Shown here: piece after piece, positions 19,601 to 29,300 of the stretch
How positions within the stretch are numbered: the stretch's first letter is position 1
How the letters are laid out: every line of letters starts with the position of its first letter
Assembly: GCA_944321945.1 (NCBI GenBank)
Contig: CALUNE010000008.1
Coordinates: 26,548-90,547, forward strand
Length of the DNA: 64,000 nt
Direction: 5' to 3'
Source: an uncultured Alistipes sp.
GTDB lineage: Bacteria; Bacteroidota; Bacteroidia; Bacteroidales; Rikenellaceae
Made by a program: the position numbers and the translations under genes
Notes under the pieces: generated by a model
The model's input: the letters and a program-made list of their open reading frames with translations, nothing else
Told to the model about the DNA's origin: nothing
Database searches by the model: none

Positions 19601-20080
19601 GGGGGTCGACGTCAGTCCGGCGATCGATCCCGAAAGCATCTCGCCGACACTGGCCACGCCGTCGCGCGTGATGTCCTCCATCTTGACGTTTGCGATCGAG
19701 GAGGTGAGTTTGCGCTTTTCGATGCGCTGGTATCCGGTGACGACGACGGCATCGACCTGATTCGACGTGGCATCGAGGCGGATCGTGAAGAGACTGCGGC
19801 CCGAGATGTCAACGGTTTGGGATTCATAGCCCAGGTAGCTGACGACGACCTTGTGAACGCTGGCCGGGAGGGTGAACTCGAATCGCCCCTCGTCGTAGGC
19901 GATGGTTCCCTGCGGGTTGTAATCCTTGGCCTGGGTCTCTTCGGGGGCGATGAAGACGGTGGCTCCGACGAGCGGCGAACCGTCGGCCCGGTCGAGTACC
20001 TGGCCCGTGATCTTCCGGGTCTGCTGTGCGGAGACAATGACCGGAACGATCAGCATGATGAGCGGAAGGAATCGTTTCAT
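16688..20080 (-). CDS. SusC/RagA family TonB-dependent outer-membrane transporter
   Basis: 1130 residues. A signal peptide ends V-S-A (about residue 18). A carboxypeptidase-regulatory-like beta domain follows (about 20-105: I-T-G-Q-V-L-D, L-V-G-A-T-V), then a TonB-box/plug region (V-V-T-G-Y-Q to D-A-A-A-T-A-I-Y-G-A-R-A-A-N-G) and a 22-strand barrel ending in aromatic F. It imports ligand captured by the SusD partner, using TonB energy. The plug has R-K-L-T-S-S-I-A-N-V, the usual SusC-type sequence. No anti-sigma-interacting STN domain is seen at the N-terminus, so regulation by a SusC-coupled ECF sigma is not indicated. Confidence 0.95.
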   Translation of the reverse strand: MKRFLPLIMLIVPVIVSAQQTRKITGQVLDRADGSPLVGATVFIAPEETQAKDYNPQGTIAYDEGRFEFTLPASVHKVVVSYLGYESQTVDISGRSLFTIRLDATSNQVDAVVVTGYQRIEKRKLTSSIANVKMEDITRDGVASVGEMLSGSIAGLTSTPTTGAPGGASKVKIRSTVTLNGNTDPLWVLDGIPLEGNDIPTDWSSKENIDNLYNLSIAGLNPSDIEDITVLKDAAATAIYGARAANGVIIITTKKGARNQPTRVNVSASLFVTDRPDLSKLHLMNASEKVDFELALAADGRLNYLSSMGGVARILDRADERTALRQGGIGALSPETRRAIDALRTDGTDWGREIYRVALNQQYSFNLSGGGNRASYYLSGGYYNEEGTTVGTGFERLNLTMKTDYDLLKNLTFGASVFIGQNRNSSYVSDTDVLANPSRYSRTVNPYFNAWNDDGSYAYDPDMNAYQGDNDNVLDFNILEERANTSYTLRTRSIKSIFDLSYRPVRGLRLFTQFGLQVDNSFTEKMAREDTYFTRKYALYSVIDGVRYMPQGGIIQNWNADLAQYTWKAQAEYSGTFAERHEVDLMAGLEMRATTNTSVHTKGFGYDPRTMTNEPIVFPATDSGRNLANSTYFRQYQRSFYENRYLSYFFTASYTYDNRYTLFGSMRYDGTNLFGVDPKYKFNPMWSISGAWNINREHALRNLGWLNNLRLRVSYGAQGNIDRTTSPYILGEWTTRNPGGVVEDAINVSSPPNQNLRWETTYTWNTALDFAALDNRLGFTFEVYGRRSKDLITSRMIPTETGFVTTSSNYGEISSRGIEFSINTVNIRTPGFRWETQINLAHNTDRVDRVLVNDKDWSPSLEGYSSAAVFALRTAGLDANGIPMFWKEGQKVSLQEFVNFRLEQTDPFGLGIPEYFVYGPVMDQNISDVRNRLSYIGSLNPDLTGGFNNRFYFGGFDLTVSCNFVIGQLVKETPFYSPTATSPGQNYSTKVRQIWSPANPSGIYPALVGNRQSDGSQWGDTWSENPDPYRVYYWILDQSNSWGASALFQNLDIWYHRINYLRVNSIRLGYTFPEKITRKLHMAGLRLHFEARNPLVIASNYDGYFDPETYGNIYAQPLARSYSVGLNITF

Positions 20081-20188
20081 GGGAGTGTGAATCTATTAGT
20101 GAATTTTTCGTAAATTTCGTGTTTTTGACAGCAATTTTCGCCGTGCGGTTTCGGATCGTAAGCATCTGATGCTATCCCCCGAAGTCGG

Positions 20189-20225
20189 GCAAAGCCGTCT
20201 TTCCGGAGGGGAAGACGGCTTTGCG
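20189..20225 (-). terminator. Long hairpin between protease and SusC genes
   Basis: A perfect 13-bp stem (GCAAAGCCGTCTT with AAGACGGCTTTGC) ten bases downstream of the protease stop. There is no clean T-run after it, so it may be a terminator or an mRNA-stabilising or attenuating hairpin ahead of susCD. Confidence 0.6.
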
Positions 20226-20234
20226 GCGCTTTCG

Positions 20235-22874
20235 TTACAACATTCTCAAGGCCTCCTTGAGTCTCAATTCGAGATCCCGGTAGTGGTTCCGGGTGGCGGT
20301 GTCGCCGCTCTGGCTGCGGCTCCGTACGACGGTGAGCAGCCTTCGCATTTCGGCCCGTTTGGCCGAGGTGGTCTCGCTGACCCGCTGCATGAGTTCGTAG
20401 CTGCGCTGGGTCTGCAGTCCGAGCTCCTCGGGGCGTGGCAGACGGGGCAGTTCGAGTTCCGGAGCCTGATGCATGAGGCAGCAGCCGCGACAGCCATCGT
20501 CAAGCGCGCTCGGAGCATCGTGGAGCGTTGCACCCAGCTTGGTGGTCTTCACCATGGTGAGGTTCGACGAGACGATCAGCGCATCGACGTAGTTCTTCTG
20601 GCTCATGCGTTCGTAGAGCGTCAGCGAGCGTCCGCCCGGGCGGAGGAAGACCGCCTGCGTGATGCGGTCGAGCATCTCTTCGGGGGTGAAGGTCCCGTGG
20701 CCGCGGCCCTGCCGGGCCTCGATCTCGTACATGCGGAGCATGCGGCGGTCGTCGAGCAGTTCGTAGTAGACCTTGTACTGGAGTTCGCGGGCGAAGTTGT
20801 AGGGGGCGTACTCCATCTGACCGAAAGGCGATGTGCGATGCGGATAGCAGTGGTCCCAGGCCGCGGCGCCGAAGAGCCATTCGGGCAGCTGGAAGACCTC
20901 CTCGATCAGGTAGTCGACGCTGCGGCGCTGCATCTCGGCCGGCACCGGAACGTAACGGTCGATGTCGTGGCCCGTGACGACCTGGTTGAGGTAGAATCCG
21001 CCGACGTTGGTCTTCACGTGGTCGGCGTAGGTCAGCCATTGGAAGACGATCGACATCAGAAAGCGTCCGGCTTCATATTGCAGTTCGCCTTCGCGGGCGG
21101 TCCACTCCTCAACATGGGGGATGATGCGCCGCAGATTGGCCAGTCCGTAGCGGCTGGCCCGCACGGCGTCGTCACCCAGATCCTCCGACTGTGCGCGTGG
21201 ATCGATCCCCTCGCGCGACTGTTCGCCGTAGCGGTATGCGGGATCGTCCTCGTGTTCGCGCAGCCAGGCATTGAGCGTCGGCAGCTCTTCGTGGGGATCG
21301 TCGACATCGAGCCAGCGGTAGCCCCAGCGGATGGCGTGACGGTCGTAGGCGCCGATACGGGGCGTGAGCTGCGTGATGCCGTCCTCGGGCTGCGCCACGT
21401 AGTTGAAGCGGGCGTAGTCCATGATCGAGCTGGCCGTGCCGTGGGCATCGGTGTAGCTCTTCGAACGGAGCGAATCGACCGGCACGCAGTACGAGGCGGC
21501 GAAGTTGTGTTTCAGCCCGAGGCTGTGGCCCAGCTCGTGCGACGAGACGAACCGTACGGCATTGCCCATCAGCTCCGTAGGCAGCACGTTGGCGCGAGCC
21601 GCGGGGTCGACGGCACCCGTCTGCAGGCGAATCCACGAGTGGAGGATGCTCATGACGTTGTGCCACCAGATGATGTCCGCTTCGATGATCTCACCGCTGC
21701 GCGGGTCGATGACCGAGGGACCCATGGCGTTGGCCAGCTCCGAGGCGGCGTAGGTCACCACCGAGTAGCGCACGTCGTCGATGTCGAAGTCGGCCTCCTC
21801 GTCGGGCCCGACTTCACGGGCCTGGATGGCGTTCCTGAAGCCGGCGGCCTCGAAGGCCTCCTGCCACTCTTCGATGCCGCGCTTGATGTAGGGCACCCAG
21901 ACTTCGGGCGTGGCGGGATCGATCCACAGCACGATGGGCTTGGCCGGTTCGACCAGTTCGCCACGCAGATAGCGTTCCCGATCCTCGGGGCGGGGTTCGA
22001 GCCGCCAGCGGTTGATGAAGGCCCGCTCTTCGGCCTTCTGCTGCGTATCGTTGAAGTAGAGGTGGCCGATCTCGAAGTAGCCCACGCGGTCGTCGGAAAA
22101 GCGCGGGCGCATCGGCTCGCGGTCGAGCAGCACCAGATTCGAGGTGATCTCGACGGTGAGCGGCGTCGGTTCGCCCTCCTCGCCCGAGCGGTTGCCGGCG
22201 AGGATCGACTTGACGAGGATGTTGCGCGGGAAGGCCTTGACCGTGCCGATCTTCGAGAGTTCGCGGTTGACGCTGCCCGAGCGCAGTGCTCCGAAGAGGT
22301 CGTTGAAGCTCTTCTCGCTGCCGTCGAAGACCTTGTTGACCTTGACGATCACCGAGGTCGAATCGGCATTGTAGGCCTCGATCGGGAACTGTTCGATGAC
22401 CGATTCGCGGTAGTTGTCCTTCACCGAACGGGCGATGCGGTCCGTTGCCGGGGCCGAGATGCGGGCGTCGCGCGTCGTGACCCATACCTTTTTATAAAGG
22501 GTATCCTTGTGGAAGCGGACGAGTTTCTCGCCGAATCCCATACCCTTGTTGATCCCGGCATCGTTGAGCGCATAGGGGACGCCGGATATCTTGTTGACAA
22601 CCAGGATGTCGCGTTCGAGCAGCGAGTCGGGAATCTCGAACCACAGATCGGTCCCCTTGCGGTGGACGTCGAACATGCCCCGGTCGGTCGAGGCCTCAAG
22701 GAGGATCTTCTCGTAGGGGCTCTTTTCGTTTTGGGTCGTATCGCCCGGTTGGGCGATCGCTTCGGACCGCTTCGACTTGCGCGGCTGACGCTTCCGGGCC
22801 TCGGCGGGAGCCGTGAGCAGGAGAAGCGCCGTCAGCACAAGCAGCGGCCGGATGAATCCGCGTGTATCTCTCAT
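20235..22874 (-). CDS. Zinc-dependent metalloprotease (DUF5117/DUF4953 type)
   Basis: An 879-residue secreted or periplasmic protease with an N-terminal signal peptide (hydrophobic core about residues 9-22, then A-E-A-R). The metzincin-like site H-E-L-G-H-S-L-G-L-K-H-N-F has its three zinc His at about 446, 450 and 456, and the catalytic Glu at 447. The overall arrangement matches the Bacteroidota family annotated with DUF5118, DUF5117 and DUF4953 domains. It lies directly upstream of susC on the same strand, so it may process the protein or peptide ligand that SusCD takes up. Substrate unknown. Confidence 0.9.
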   Translation of the reverse strand: MRDTRGFIRPLLVLTALLLLTAPAEARKRQPRKSKRSEAIAQPGDTTQNEKSPYEKILLEASTDRGMFDVHRKGTDLWFEIPDSLLERDILVVNKISGVPYALNDAGINKGMGFGEKLVRFHKDTLYKKVWVTTRDARISAPATDRIARSVKDNYRESVIEQFPIEAYNADSTSVIVKVNKVFDGSEKSFNDLFGALRSGSVNRELSKIGTVKAFPRNILVKSILAGNRSGEEGEPTPLTVEITSNLVLLDREPMRPRFSDDRVGYFEIGHLYFNDTQQKAEERAFINRWRLEPRPEDRERYLRGELVEPAKPIVLWIDPATPEVWVPYIKRGIEEWQEAFEAAGFRNAIQAREVGPDEEADFDIDDVRYSVVTYAASELANAMGPSVIDPRSGEIIEADIIWWHNVMSILHSWIRLQTGAVDPAARANVLPTELMGNAVRFVSSHELGHSLGLKHNFAASYCVPVDSLRSKSYTDAHGTASSIMDYARFNYVAQPEDGITQLTPRIGAYDRHAIRWGYRWLDVDDPHEELPTLNAWLREHEDDPAYRYGEQSREGIDPRAQSEDLGDDAVRASRYGLANLRRIIPHVEEWTAREGELQYEAGRFLMSIVFQWLTYADHVKTNVGGFYLNQVVTGHDIDRYVPVPAEMQRRSVDYLIEEVFQLPEWLFGAAAWDHCYPHRTSPFGQMEYAPYNFARELQYKVYYELLDDRRMLRMYEIEARQGRGHGTFTPEEMLDRITQAVFLRPGGRSLTLYERMSQKNYVDALIVSSNLTMVKTTKLGATLHDAPSALDDGCRGCCLMHQAPELELPRLPRPEELGLQTQRSYELMQRVSETTSAKRAEMRRLLTVVRSRSQSGDTATRNHYRDLELRLKEALRML

Positions 22875-22998
22875 TTTCCTATTGCCTTTTCGTGCGGGAC
22901 GAAATCCGCATGATGCAATAATAAAATTTTTTATTTAGAGGCGGAAATCTGCGGTTGTGAATGCCCGAATCGGGGGTGTGAATGGCCGATATGGGGGA

Positions 22999-24513
22999 TT
23001 ATTGCTCTTCGGGCAAGAGCGGGAGCCGACAGCGGAAGAGCCCTTGCTCGATGCTGATCGAGATGTTCTGGTCGGTGTAGAAGCGGTAGACCGAGCGGAT
23101 GCGTTCGAGCCCGACGCCGAGTGATTCGGGGGATTCGTTGTCGCGCGGCGTGCAGTTGTTCTCGATGAGCAGCGTTTCGCCCTCGGTGCGGATGCGGATG
23201 CGGAGCGGATTGCGTGTGGAGATGCGGTTGTGTTTCACGGCGTTTTCGACCAGCGTCTGAAGGCTCATGGCCGGGATCCGGCGGTTGCGCAGTGCGGGGT
23301 CGATGGCCGTGGTCAGTTCGAGGCTCTCGCCGAAACGGATCTGTTGCAGCGAGTGGTATTGCCACGTGAATTCGATCTCTTCGGCCAGCGTGGCGAGGAT
23401 CTGCTTGCGGCGTTCCAGCACGCGGCGGTAGACCCGCGAGAGGGTGAGGGTGAATTCGCGGGCCTGTTCGGGATTGCAGCGGATCAGCGCGTAGAGTGAG
23501 TTCAGCGAATTGAAGAGGAAATGCGGGTCGATCTGTTCGATGACCTGCTGCAGTTGCAGTTGGGCCGACTCCTGTTCCGAGAGGCGCCGCAGGGCATACT
23601 CCCGCCGCCAGCGGCGTTGTGCCAGGACGAGCAGCACGGCAAACAGCAGCACGGAGATCAGCGCCGTGAGGATGGTGTAGAGGTGAAAGTCGTCGATCTC
23701 CTGTTCGATGACCAGCCGGGGGATGCCGATTCCGGCCACCCAGCACTGCGAGCCCAGCCGAATGGGGTAGTAGATACGCTGTTCCTCGACGCCGAGGTAG
23801 TCGGAGAAGGCCTCCGTGAGGACCCTGCGACCCGTCGTCGTGGCCCTCCGAAAGGCTTCGCGAGAGGCTTCGTCCGTCAGCGTCTGTCCGAGCAGCAGGC
23901 TGTCCGGGTGGAATACGATCACTCCGTGAGGATCGAGCAGCATGGCCGAACTGCGGCTGTGCGGATGCTTTTCGGTCATGTAGGCGTAGAGTTTCGGCAG
24001 CGGGTAGTCGACTCCGCAGGTGCGTAACTGGCCTGCGGCGTTGCGGACCGTGCACGTCAGCACCCAGATGCGGATACCTTCCCGTTCGACGATCGCGCTG
24101 CGGATTCCGCTGTCGGCTTTCGGGATGCGGCCGCTTCCGGTTGTGGTGAAGGCTCCGTCGCGCGAATAGCGGCGCAGAAGTCCGTCGCCGGGTTTTGCGA
24201 ACCAGATGGCGTCGGCCTTGGCATCGACCTCGAGCAGCGTGGAGGTCAGAACCCGCAGTTCGCGGTCCGAGACGTCCGTATGCGTCCCCAGAAAGCGGGC
24301 CGAGGCGGTGAGGATCTTCTCCGTGCGGTCGAGTTCGGCCTGCAGCAGCAGGCAGTGCGATTCGCTGATCTCGGTGACGATGCGGTCGCTCATCTGTCCG
24401 GCACGGCGGTTGATGATCCGTCCGGTCAGCAGCACGCCGGCCGCGAGCAGCACCAGCAGGATGGCTCCCGTGACGAGCAGACGTTCGCGATGGGTATGTT
24501 TTCGGTGTGGCAT
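22999..24513 (-). CDS. LytS-type sensor histidine kinase with extracytoplasmic domain
   Basis: 504 residues. TM1 is about 12-31, a 245-residue periplasmic region that looks like a double-Cache ligand-binding domain spans about 32-278 (it contains D-P-H-G-V-I-V-F-H-P-D), and TM2 is about 279-298. A cytosolic His_kinase domain follows (I-D-P-H-F-L-F-N-S-L-N, phospho-His about 331), then an HATPase with L-V-E-N-A-V-K-H-N and G-V-G-L-E-R-I-R. This family normally pairs with LytTR regulators; the only one visible is at 14476-15243. The start codon directly follows the stop of the SDR gene, so the two are coupled. Confidence 0.92.
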   Translation of the reverse strand: MPHRKHTHRERLLVTGAILLVLLAAGVLLTGRIINRRAGQMSDRIVTEISESHCLLLQAELDRTEKILTASARFLGTHTDVSDRELRVLTSTLLEVDAKADAIWFAKPGDGLLRRYSRDGAFTTTGSGRIPKADSGIRSAIVEREGIRIWVLTCTVRNAAGQLRTCGVDYPLPKLYAYMTEKHPHSRSSAMLLDPHGVIVFHPDSLLLGQTLTDEASREAFRRATTTGRRVLTEAFSDYLGVEEQRIYYPIRLGSQCWVAGIGIPRLVIEQEIDDFHLYTILTALISVLLFAVLLVLAQRRWRREYALRRLSEQESAQLQLQQVIEQIDPHFLFNSLNSLYALIRCNPEQAREFTLTLSRVYRRVLERRKQILATLAEEIEFTWQYHSLQQIRFGESLELTTAIDPALRNRRIPAMSLQTLVENAVKHNRISTRNPLRIRIRTEGETLLIENNCTPRDNESPESLGVGLERIRSVYRFYTDQNISISIEQGLFRCRLPLLPEEQ

Positions 24514-25248
24514 CTATTCCCGGCTTCGGATCTTCAAACGTTCCCACACCCCTTGCGGGATGGCCCTCCACAGCGCGACCAGCAGTGCATACCGGCGGTC
24601 GATGACCACCCTGCGGCGGGGGTTGCGCAGTACCTCCATGATTCGGCGGGCCACCTTTTCGGGACGCATCAGCAGGGGGTAGTGTCCGGTGGGTGAGAGT
24701 ATCGGCGTGGCGACGAATCCCGGCCGGATATCCGTGAAGCGGATCGGGATCCCCTCCATGCGGGCCAACTGGGCCAGCGCGTCGATATAGGTGCTCTGCA
24801 TGCGTTTGGTGGCCGAGTAGGCGGGGGCCGATCCGAGGCCCCGTGTCCCGGCGACCGAGCTGATGACGGCGAGTTGCCCGCCGCCGGCCTGGCGGAAATA
24901 GCCGAATGCTGCCGTCACCATCCGCACGAATCCCTCGCCGTTGGTGCGGAGCGTCGACAGTTCGATGTCGGGTCTCAGGTCGGTGTTGCGGCTGCCGATT
25001 CCCGACGAATGGAGGTAGATGTCCATCCCGCCGAGGCGCTCGATGAGACGGGCCAGATGTTCTGCGGCATCGTCGCGGGTGATGTCCAGCGGTTCGATTT
25101 CGACCTGCCGGGGAGCTTCGGCGCGCAATGCTTCGAGGGCTTCGATACGGCGTCCGGCGGCACCCACGCGCCAACCTTCGCGGATACAGAGACGTGCGGT
25201 TTCCAGTCCGAGACCGGAGGTGGCACCTGTGATGACGATGCGTTTCAT
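24514..25248 (-). CDS. Short-chain dehydrogenase/reductase (SDR)
   Basis: 244 residues. The N-terminal NAD(P)-binding motif T-G-A-T-S-G-L-G starts near residue 7. The catalytic residues are a Ser in I-S-S-V-A-G and Y-S-A-T-K. The Arg pair R-R after A-A-G suggests NADP preference. The C-terminus is hydrophobic and basic. Its substrate cannot be told. Its stop codon touches the start codon of the LytS-type kinase, so they are cotranscribed, an unusual pairing. The start was set at M-K-R-I-V-I-T-G; a start eight codons earlier is possible. Confidence 0.88.
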   Translation of the reverse strand: MKRIVITGATSGLGLETARLCIREGWRVGAAGRRIEALEALRAEAPRQVEIEPLDITRDDAAEHLARLIERLGGMDIYLHSSGIGSRNTDLRPDIELSTLRTNGEGFVRMVTAAFGYFRQAGGGQLAVISSVAGTRGLGSAPAYSATKRMQSTYIDALAQLARMEGIPIRFTDIRPGFVATPILSPTGHYPLLMRPEKVARRIMEVLRNPRRRVVIDRRYALLVALWRAIPQGVWERLKIRSRE

Positions 25249-25347
25249 GGCATTCCCGGGTTTGGTTTTCATCGAACAAGATACGACATGTCGGTCGAAT
25301 TTGCAACTTTTGCTCCGCGATTGGTTCGAAGCGGGTTGAGGGGCGAT

Positions 25348-25370
25348 AAAAAAAGCCCCGCAGGGCTTTT
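25348..25370. terminator. Short bidirectional terminator
   Basis: AAAAGCCC pairs with GGGCTTTT around a CGCA loop, between the dCMP deaminase 3' end and the SDR promoter region. Confidence 0.75.
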
Positions 25371-25478
25371 CGCAAGGGGTATCTCACCTCCCGATCTTCG
25401 TTCCGAAAACCGCTTCGGTCCGCAGGCTGCGATGAGACGGGGCCCGAGTGGCCGCATCCGGGGCAGGCCGGCAGCAGA

Positions 25479-25919
25479 CTAACCGATTTCCTCGGGCCTG
25501 TACTGCACGCATTCGATGCCTACGCGCCGCAACAGATCGAGCCCCTCCTCCGAGCGGTAATCTTCCGAGTAGACCACGCGCTTGATTCCGGCCTGAATGA
25601 TCAGTTTCGAACATTCGATGCAGGGTGCCGCCGTGATGTAGAGGGTCGAGCCGTCGCAGTTGTTGGCCGACTTGGCGACCTTGGTGATGGCATTGGCTTC
25701 GGCGTGGAGCACGTAGGATTTGGTCTTGCCGTTTTCGTCCTCGCAGATGTTCTCGAAACCCGAGGGGGTTCCGTTGTAACCGTCGGAGATGATCATCTTG
25801 TCCTTGACAATCAGGGCTCCGACCTTCCGGCGTACGCAGTAGGAGTTCTCGGCCCATATCCGTGCCATGCGGAGATAGCGCAGGTCGAGTTGGTGCTGTT
25901 TTTCTTCCTGATAACCCAT
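25479..25919 (-). CDS. Deoxycytidylate (dCMP) deaminase
   Basis: A 146-residue cytidine/deoxycytidylate deaminase family enzyme that makes dUMP for thymidylate synthesis. The zinc site is complete: H-A-E-A-N-A-I with the catalytic Glu, and P-C-I-E-C with the two Cys ligands. Y-N-G-T-P-S-G-F is the substrate loop typical of ComEB-like dCMP deaminases. The start at M-G-Y-Q-E-E gives the usual family length; upstream in-frame codons belong to the repeat region. It lies downstream of secA across the 70-bp repeat array. Confidence 0.93.
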   Translation of the reverse strand: MGYQEEKQHQLDLRYLRMARIWAENSYCVRRKVGALIVKDKMIISDGYNGTPSGFENICEDENGKTKSYVLHAEANAITKVAKSANNCDGSTLYITAAPCIECSKLIIQAGIKRVVYSEDYRSEEGLDLLRRVGIECVQYRPEEIG

Positions 25920-26000
25920 GTTTTTCGGTTTGTAGGTTTTATGGAAAGGACCGGAAAGCCGCTTTCGGCGACCCTCCGGCCCGTTTCTTCCGGTCACGGG

Positions 26001-26340
26001 GCAACGGACCTTCCGGACCCCGTCGAAGTTCTCATCCCCCATAAAGGGGTTTTCTTAAAACCCTGGCAGGGCAACGGACCTTCCGGACCCCGTCGAAGTT
26101 CTCATCCCCCATAAAGGGGTTTTCTTAAAACCCTGGCAGGGCAACGGACCTTCCGGACCCCGTCGAAGCTTACATCCCCCACAAATGGGTTTTCTTAAAA
26201 CCCTGGCAGGGCAACGGACCTTCCGGACCCCGTCGAAACTCACATCCCCCACAAATGGGTTTTCTTAAAACCCTGGCAGGGCAACGGTTCCGGACCCCGT
26301 CGAAGTTCTCATCCCCCACAAATGGGTTTTCTTAAAACCC
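26001..26340 (-). repeat. Five-copy 70-bp tandem repeat array with hairpins
   Basis: Copies start at 26001, 26071, 26141, 26211 and 26281; the last is shortened by four bases inside and abuts the secA stop codon. Each copy carries a perfect 7-bp hairpin (GGGTTTT-CTT-AAAACCC) and a second short hairpin that exists in two forms, CCCC-ATAAA-GGGG in copies 1-2 and CCCA-CAAA-TGGG in copies 3-5. CCCTGGCAGGG can form a competing stem. The period is not a multiple of three, and the open frames crossing it are not credible genes. Confidence 0.9.
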
Positions 26341-29300
26341 TAGAGCCCCTTGCCGTGGCAATTTTTGTACTTCTTGCCCGAGCCGCAGGGACAGGGATCG
26401 TTGCGGCCGACCTTCTTCTCGACATGCAGCGGCATGGGTTTCTGACGCTCCTGCTGTCCGGCCTGAGCCGCAGCCTGCATGCGTGAAGCCTGCAGCTTGT
26501 TGACGTCGATCTTGGCACGGCGTTCACGCTCCTGCTGCAGGCGCTGTGCCTCTTCGGCGCTCTGCTCGCGCACGGGGATGTAGGCGCGGTCGAGGATCGA
26601 AAGCACCTCGCGGTTGACCTTGATGAGCATCTTCGAGAAGAGCCCGAAAGATTCGAACTTGTAGATCAGCAGCGGGTCCTTCTGCTCGTAGGTGGCGTTC
26701 TGCACGCTCTGACGCAGGTCGTCCATTTCGCGCAGGTGCTCCCGCCAGGCGTCGTCGATCGTCGTGAACATCACGATCTTCGAGAAGACCTTGTAGATTT
26801 CGGCACCGTCGGTCTCCTTGCAGCGGCGCAGGTTGACCGGCACGTTGTAGCCGAGGTGACCGTCCGTGATCGGGAAGTAGATGTTCGAATCCAGCTGATC
26901 CTTGCGGTCCTCGTAGATGCGCTCCATGACGGGCCGTACGGTGTCGGCCACGGCCTTGGCGCGGCGGGCGTAGGCCTCCTTGAGCGCCTTGACGATGGCT
27001 TCGACCAGCTCGTCGGGTTTGGCCGCCTTGTATGCAGCCTCGTCCATCGGCAGTTCGACAGCCACCTGACGGATCAGCTGCATGCGGAAGTCTTCGTAGT
27101 CGATGCCGCGGTTCTCCTCGACGAAGTTGTCGGCAAAGTCGTACATGATGTTGTTCAGGTCGATCTCGATGCGTTCGCCGTAGAGGGCATGGCGGCGGCG
27201 CGTGTAGATCACTTCGCGCTGCGAGTTCATCACGTCGTCGTATTCGAGCAGACGCTTGCGGATACCGAAGTTGTTCTCCTCGACCTTCTTCTGGGCGCGC
27301 TCGATGGCCTTGGTCATCATGCCGGCCTGGATCACCTCGCCCTCCTTCAGACCCATGCGGTCCATCATCGTGGCGATACGTCCCGAGCCGAACAGACGCA
27401 TCAGGTCATCCTCGAGCGAGACGAAGAACTGCGACGATCCGGGGTCGCCCTGACGTCCGGCACGACCGCGCAGCTGGCGGTCGACGCGGCGGCTTTCGTG
27501 GCGCTCCGTGCCGATGATGGCCAGACCGCCCGCAGCCTTGACTTCGGGCGTCAGCTTGATGTCGGTACCACGGCCGGCCATGTTCGTGGCGATGGTCACC
27601 TGGCCCGAACGTCCGGCTTCGGCCACCACCTGTGCCTCGAGCGCGTGCTGCTTGGCGTTCAGCACGTTGTGCTTGATGCCGCGCAGCTTGAGCATGCGGC
27701 TCAGCAGCTCGGAGATTTCGACCGACGTCGTGCCGACCAGCACCGGACGTCCCTGGCCCACCAGCCGGACGATCTCCTCGATGACGGCGTTGTACTTTTC
27801 GCGTTTGGTCTTGTAGATGAGGTCCTGACGGTCGTCGCGGATCACGGGGCGGTTGGTCGGGATCACCACCACGTCGAGTTTGTAGATGCTCCAGAACTCC
27901 GAGGCTTCGGTTTCGGCCGTACCGGTCATGCCGGCCAGCTTGTGATACATGCGGAAGTAGTTCTGCAGCGTGATGGTGGCGAAGGTCTGCGTGGCGGCCT
28001 CGACCTTGACGTGCTCCTTGGCCTCGATGGCCTGGTGCAGGCCGTCCGAGTAACGGCGGCCTTCGAGGATACGGCCGGTCTGTTCGTCGACGATCTTCAC
28101 CTTGTTGTCCATCACCACATACTCGATGTCCTTCTCGAACATGGCGAAGGCTTTCAGCAGCTGGATCACCGTATGGACGCGTTCCGACTTGATGGCGTAG
28201 TCGTTGATGACTTCGTCACGCTTGGCGGCCTTTTCCTCGGGCGAGAGTTGGCTCTTTTCGAGTTCGGCCACCTCGGCGCCGATGTCCGGCAGCACGAAGA
28301 AACCGTCCTCGTTGAAGTATTTCGACAGCACCTCATGGCCCTTGTCGGTCAGTTCGACCGAATTGAGCTTCTCGTCGATGACGAAGTAGAGGTCGTCGGT
28401 AATCTCGGGCATGCGGCGGTTGTTGTCCTGCATGTAGATGTTTTCGGTCTTCTGCATGAGGGCCTTGATACCCTGCTCCGAGAGGTATTTGATCAGCGGC
28501 TTGTATTTCGGGAGACCCTTGTGGGCGCGGTAGAGCTTGATGCCGCCCTCTTCGGTCTTGCCGGCGGAGATCAGCTGACGGGCCTCGGCCAGCAGCTGCG
28601 TGACGAGATTTTTCTGCAGGTTGTAGAGATGATCGATGGCCGGGCAGTACTGCTCGAACATCTGGTCGTCGCCCTTGGGCACGGGACCCGAGATGATGAG
28701 CGGCGTACGGGCATCGTCGATCAGGACCGAGTCGACCTCGTCGACGATGGCGAAGTGGTGTTTGCGCTGCACGAGGTCCTTGGGCGACGAGGCCATGTTG
28801 TCGCGCAGGTAGTCGAAGCCGTACTCGTTGTTCGTACCGAAGGTGATGTCGGCCATGTAGGCTTTGCGGCGGGCGTCGGAGTTGGGCTGGGTGTCGTCGA
28901 TGCAGGCCACCGAGAGTCCGTGGAATTCGTACATCGGCCCCATCCACTCGGAGTCACGCTTGGCCAGGTAGTTGTTCACCGTGACCATGTGGACGCCCTT
29001 TTTGGCCAGGGCGTTGAGGAATACGGGGAGTGTGGCCACGAGGGTTTTACCTTCGCCCGTCGCCATTTCGGCGATCTTGCCCTGGTGGAGCACCACGCCG
29101 CCGAACAGCTGTACGTCGTAGTGGATCATGTCCCACTTGACATCGTTGCCGCCGGCCATCCAGTGGGTGGCATAGATGGCCTTGTCGCCCTCGATGGTGA
29201 CGAAATCCTTCGTGGCGGCGAGTTCGCGGTCGAAGTCGTTGGCCGTGACGACCACCGTATCGTTCTGGGCGAATCGGCGGGCCGTATCCTTCATGATGGC

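Noticed and set aside
25278-25284. Promoter-like TATCTTG upstream of the SDR gene on the minus strand
   Set aside because: It lacks one T of the TAnnTTTG consensus and no -33 box is seen, so it is not listed as a promoter.
26055-26252. 65-codon frame inside the 70-bp repeats
   Set aside because: The repeat period is not a multiple of three, so the product is the same DNA read in shifting frames; no start signal.
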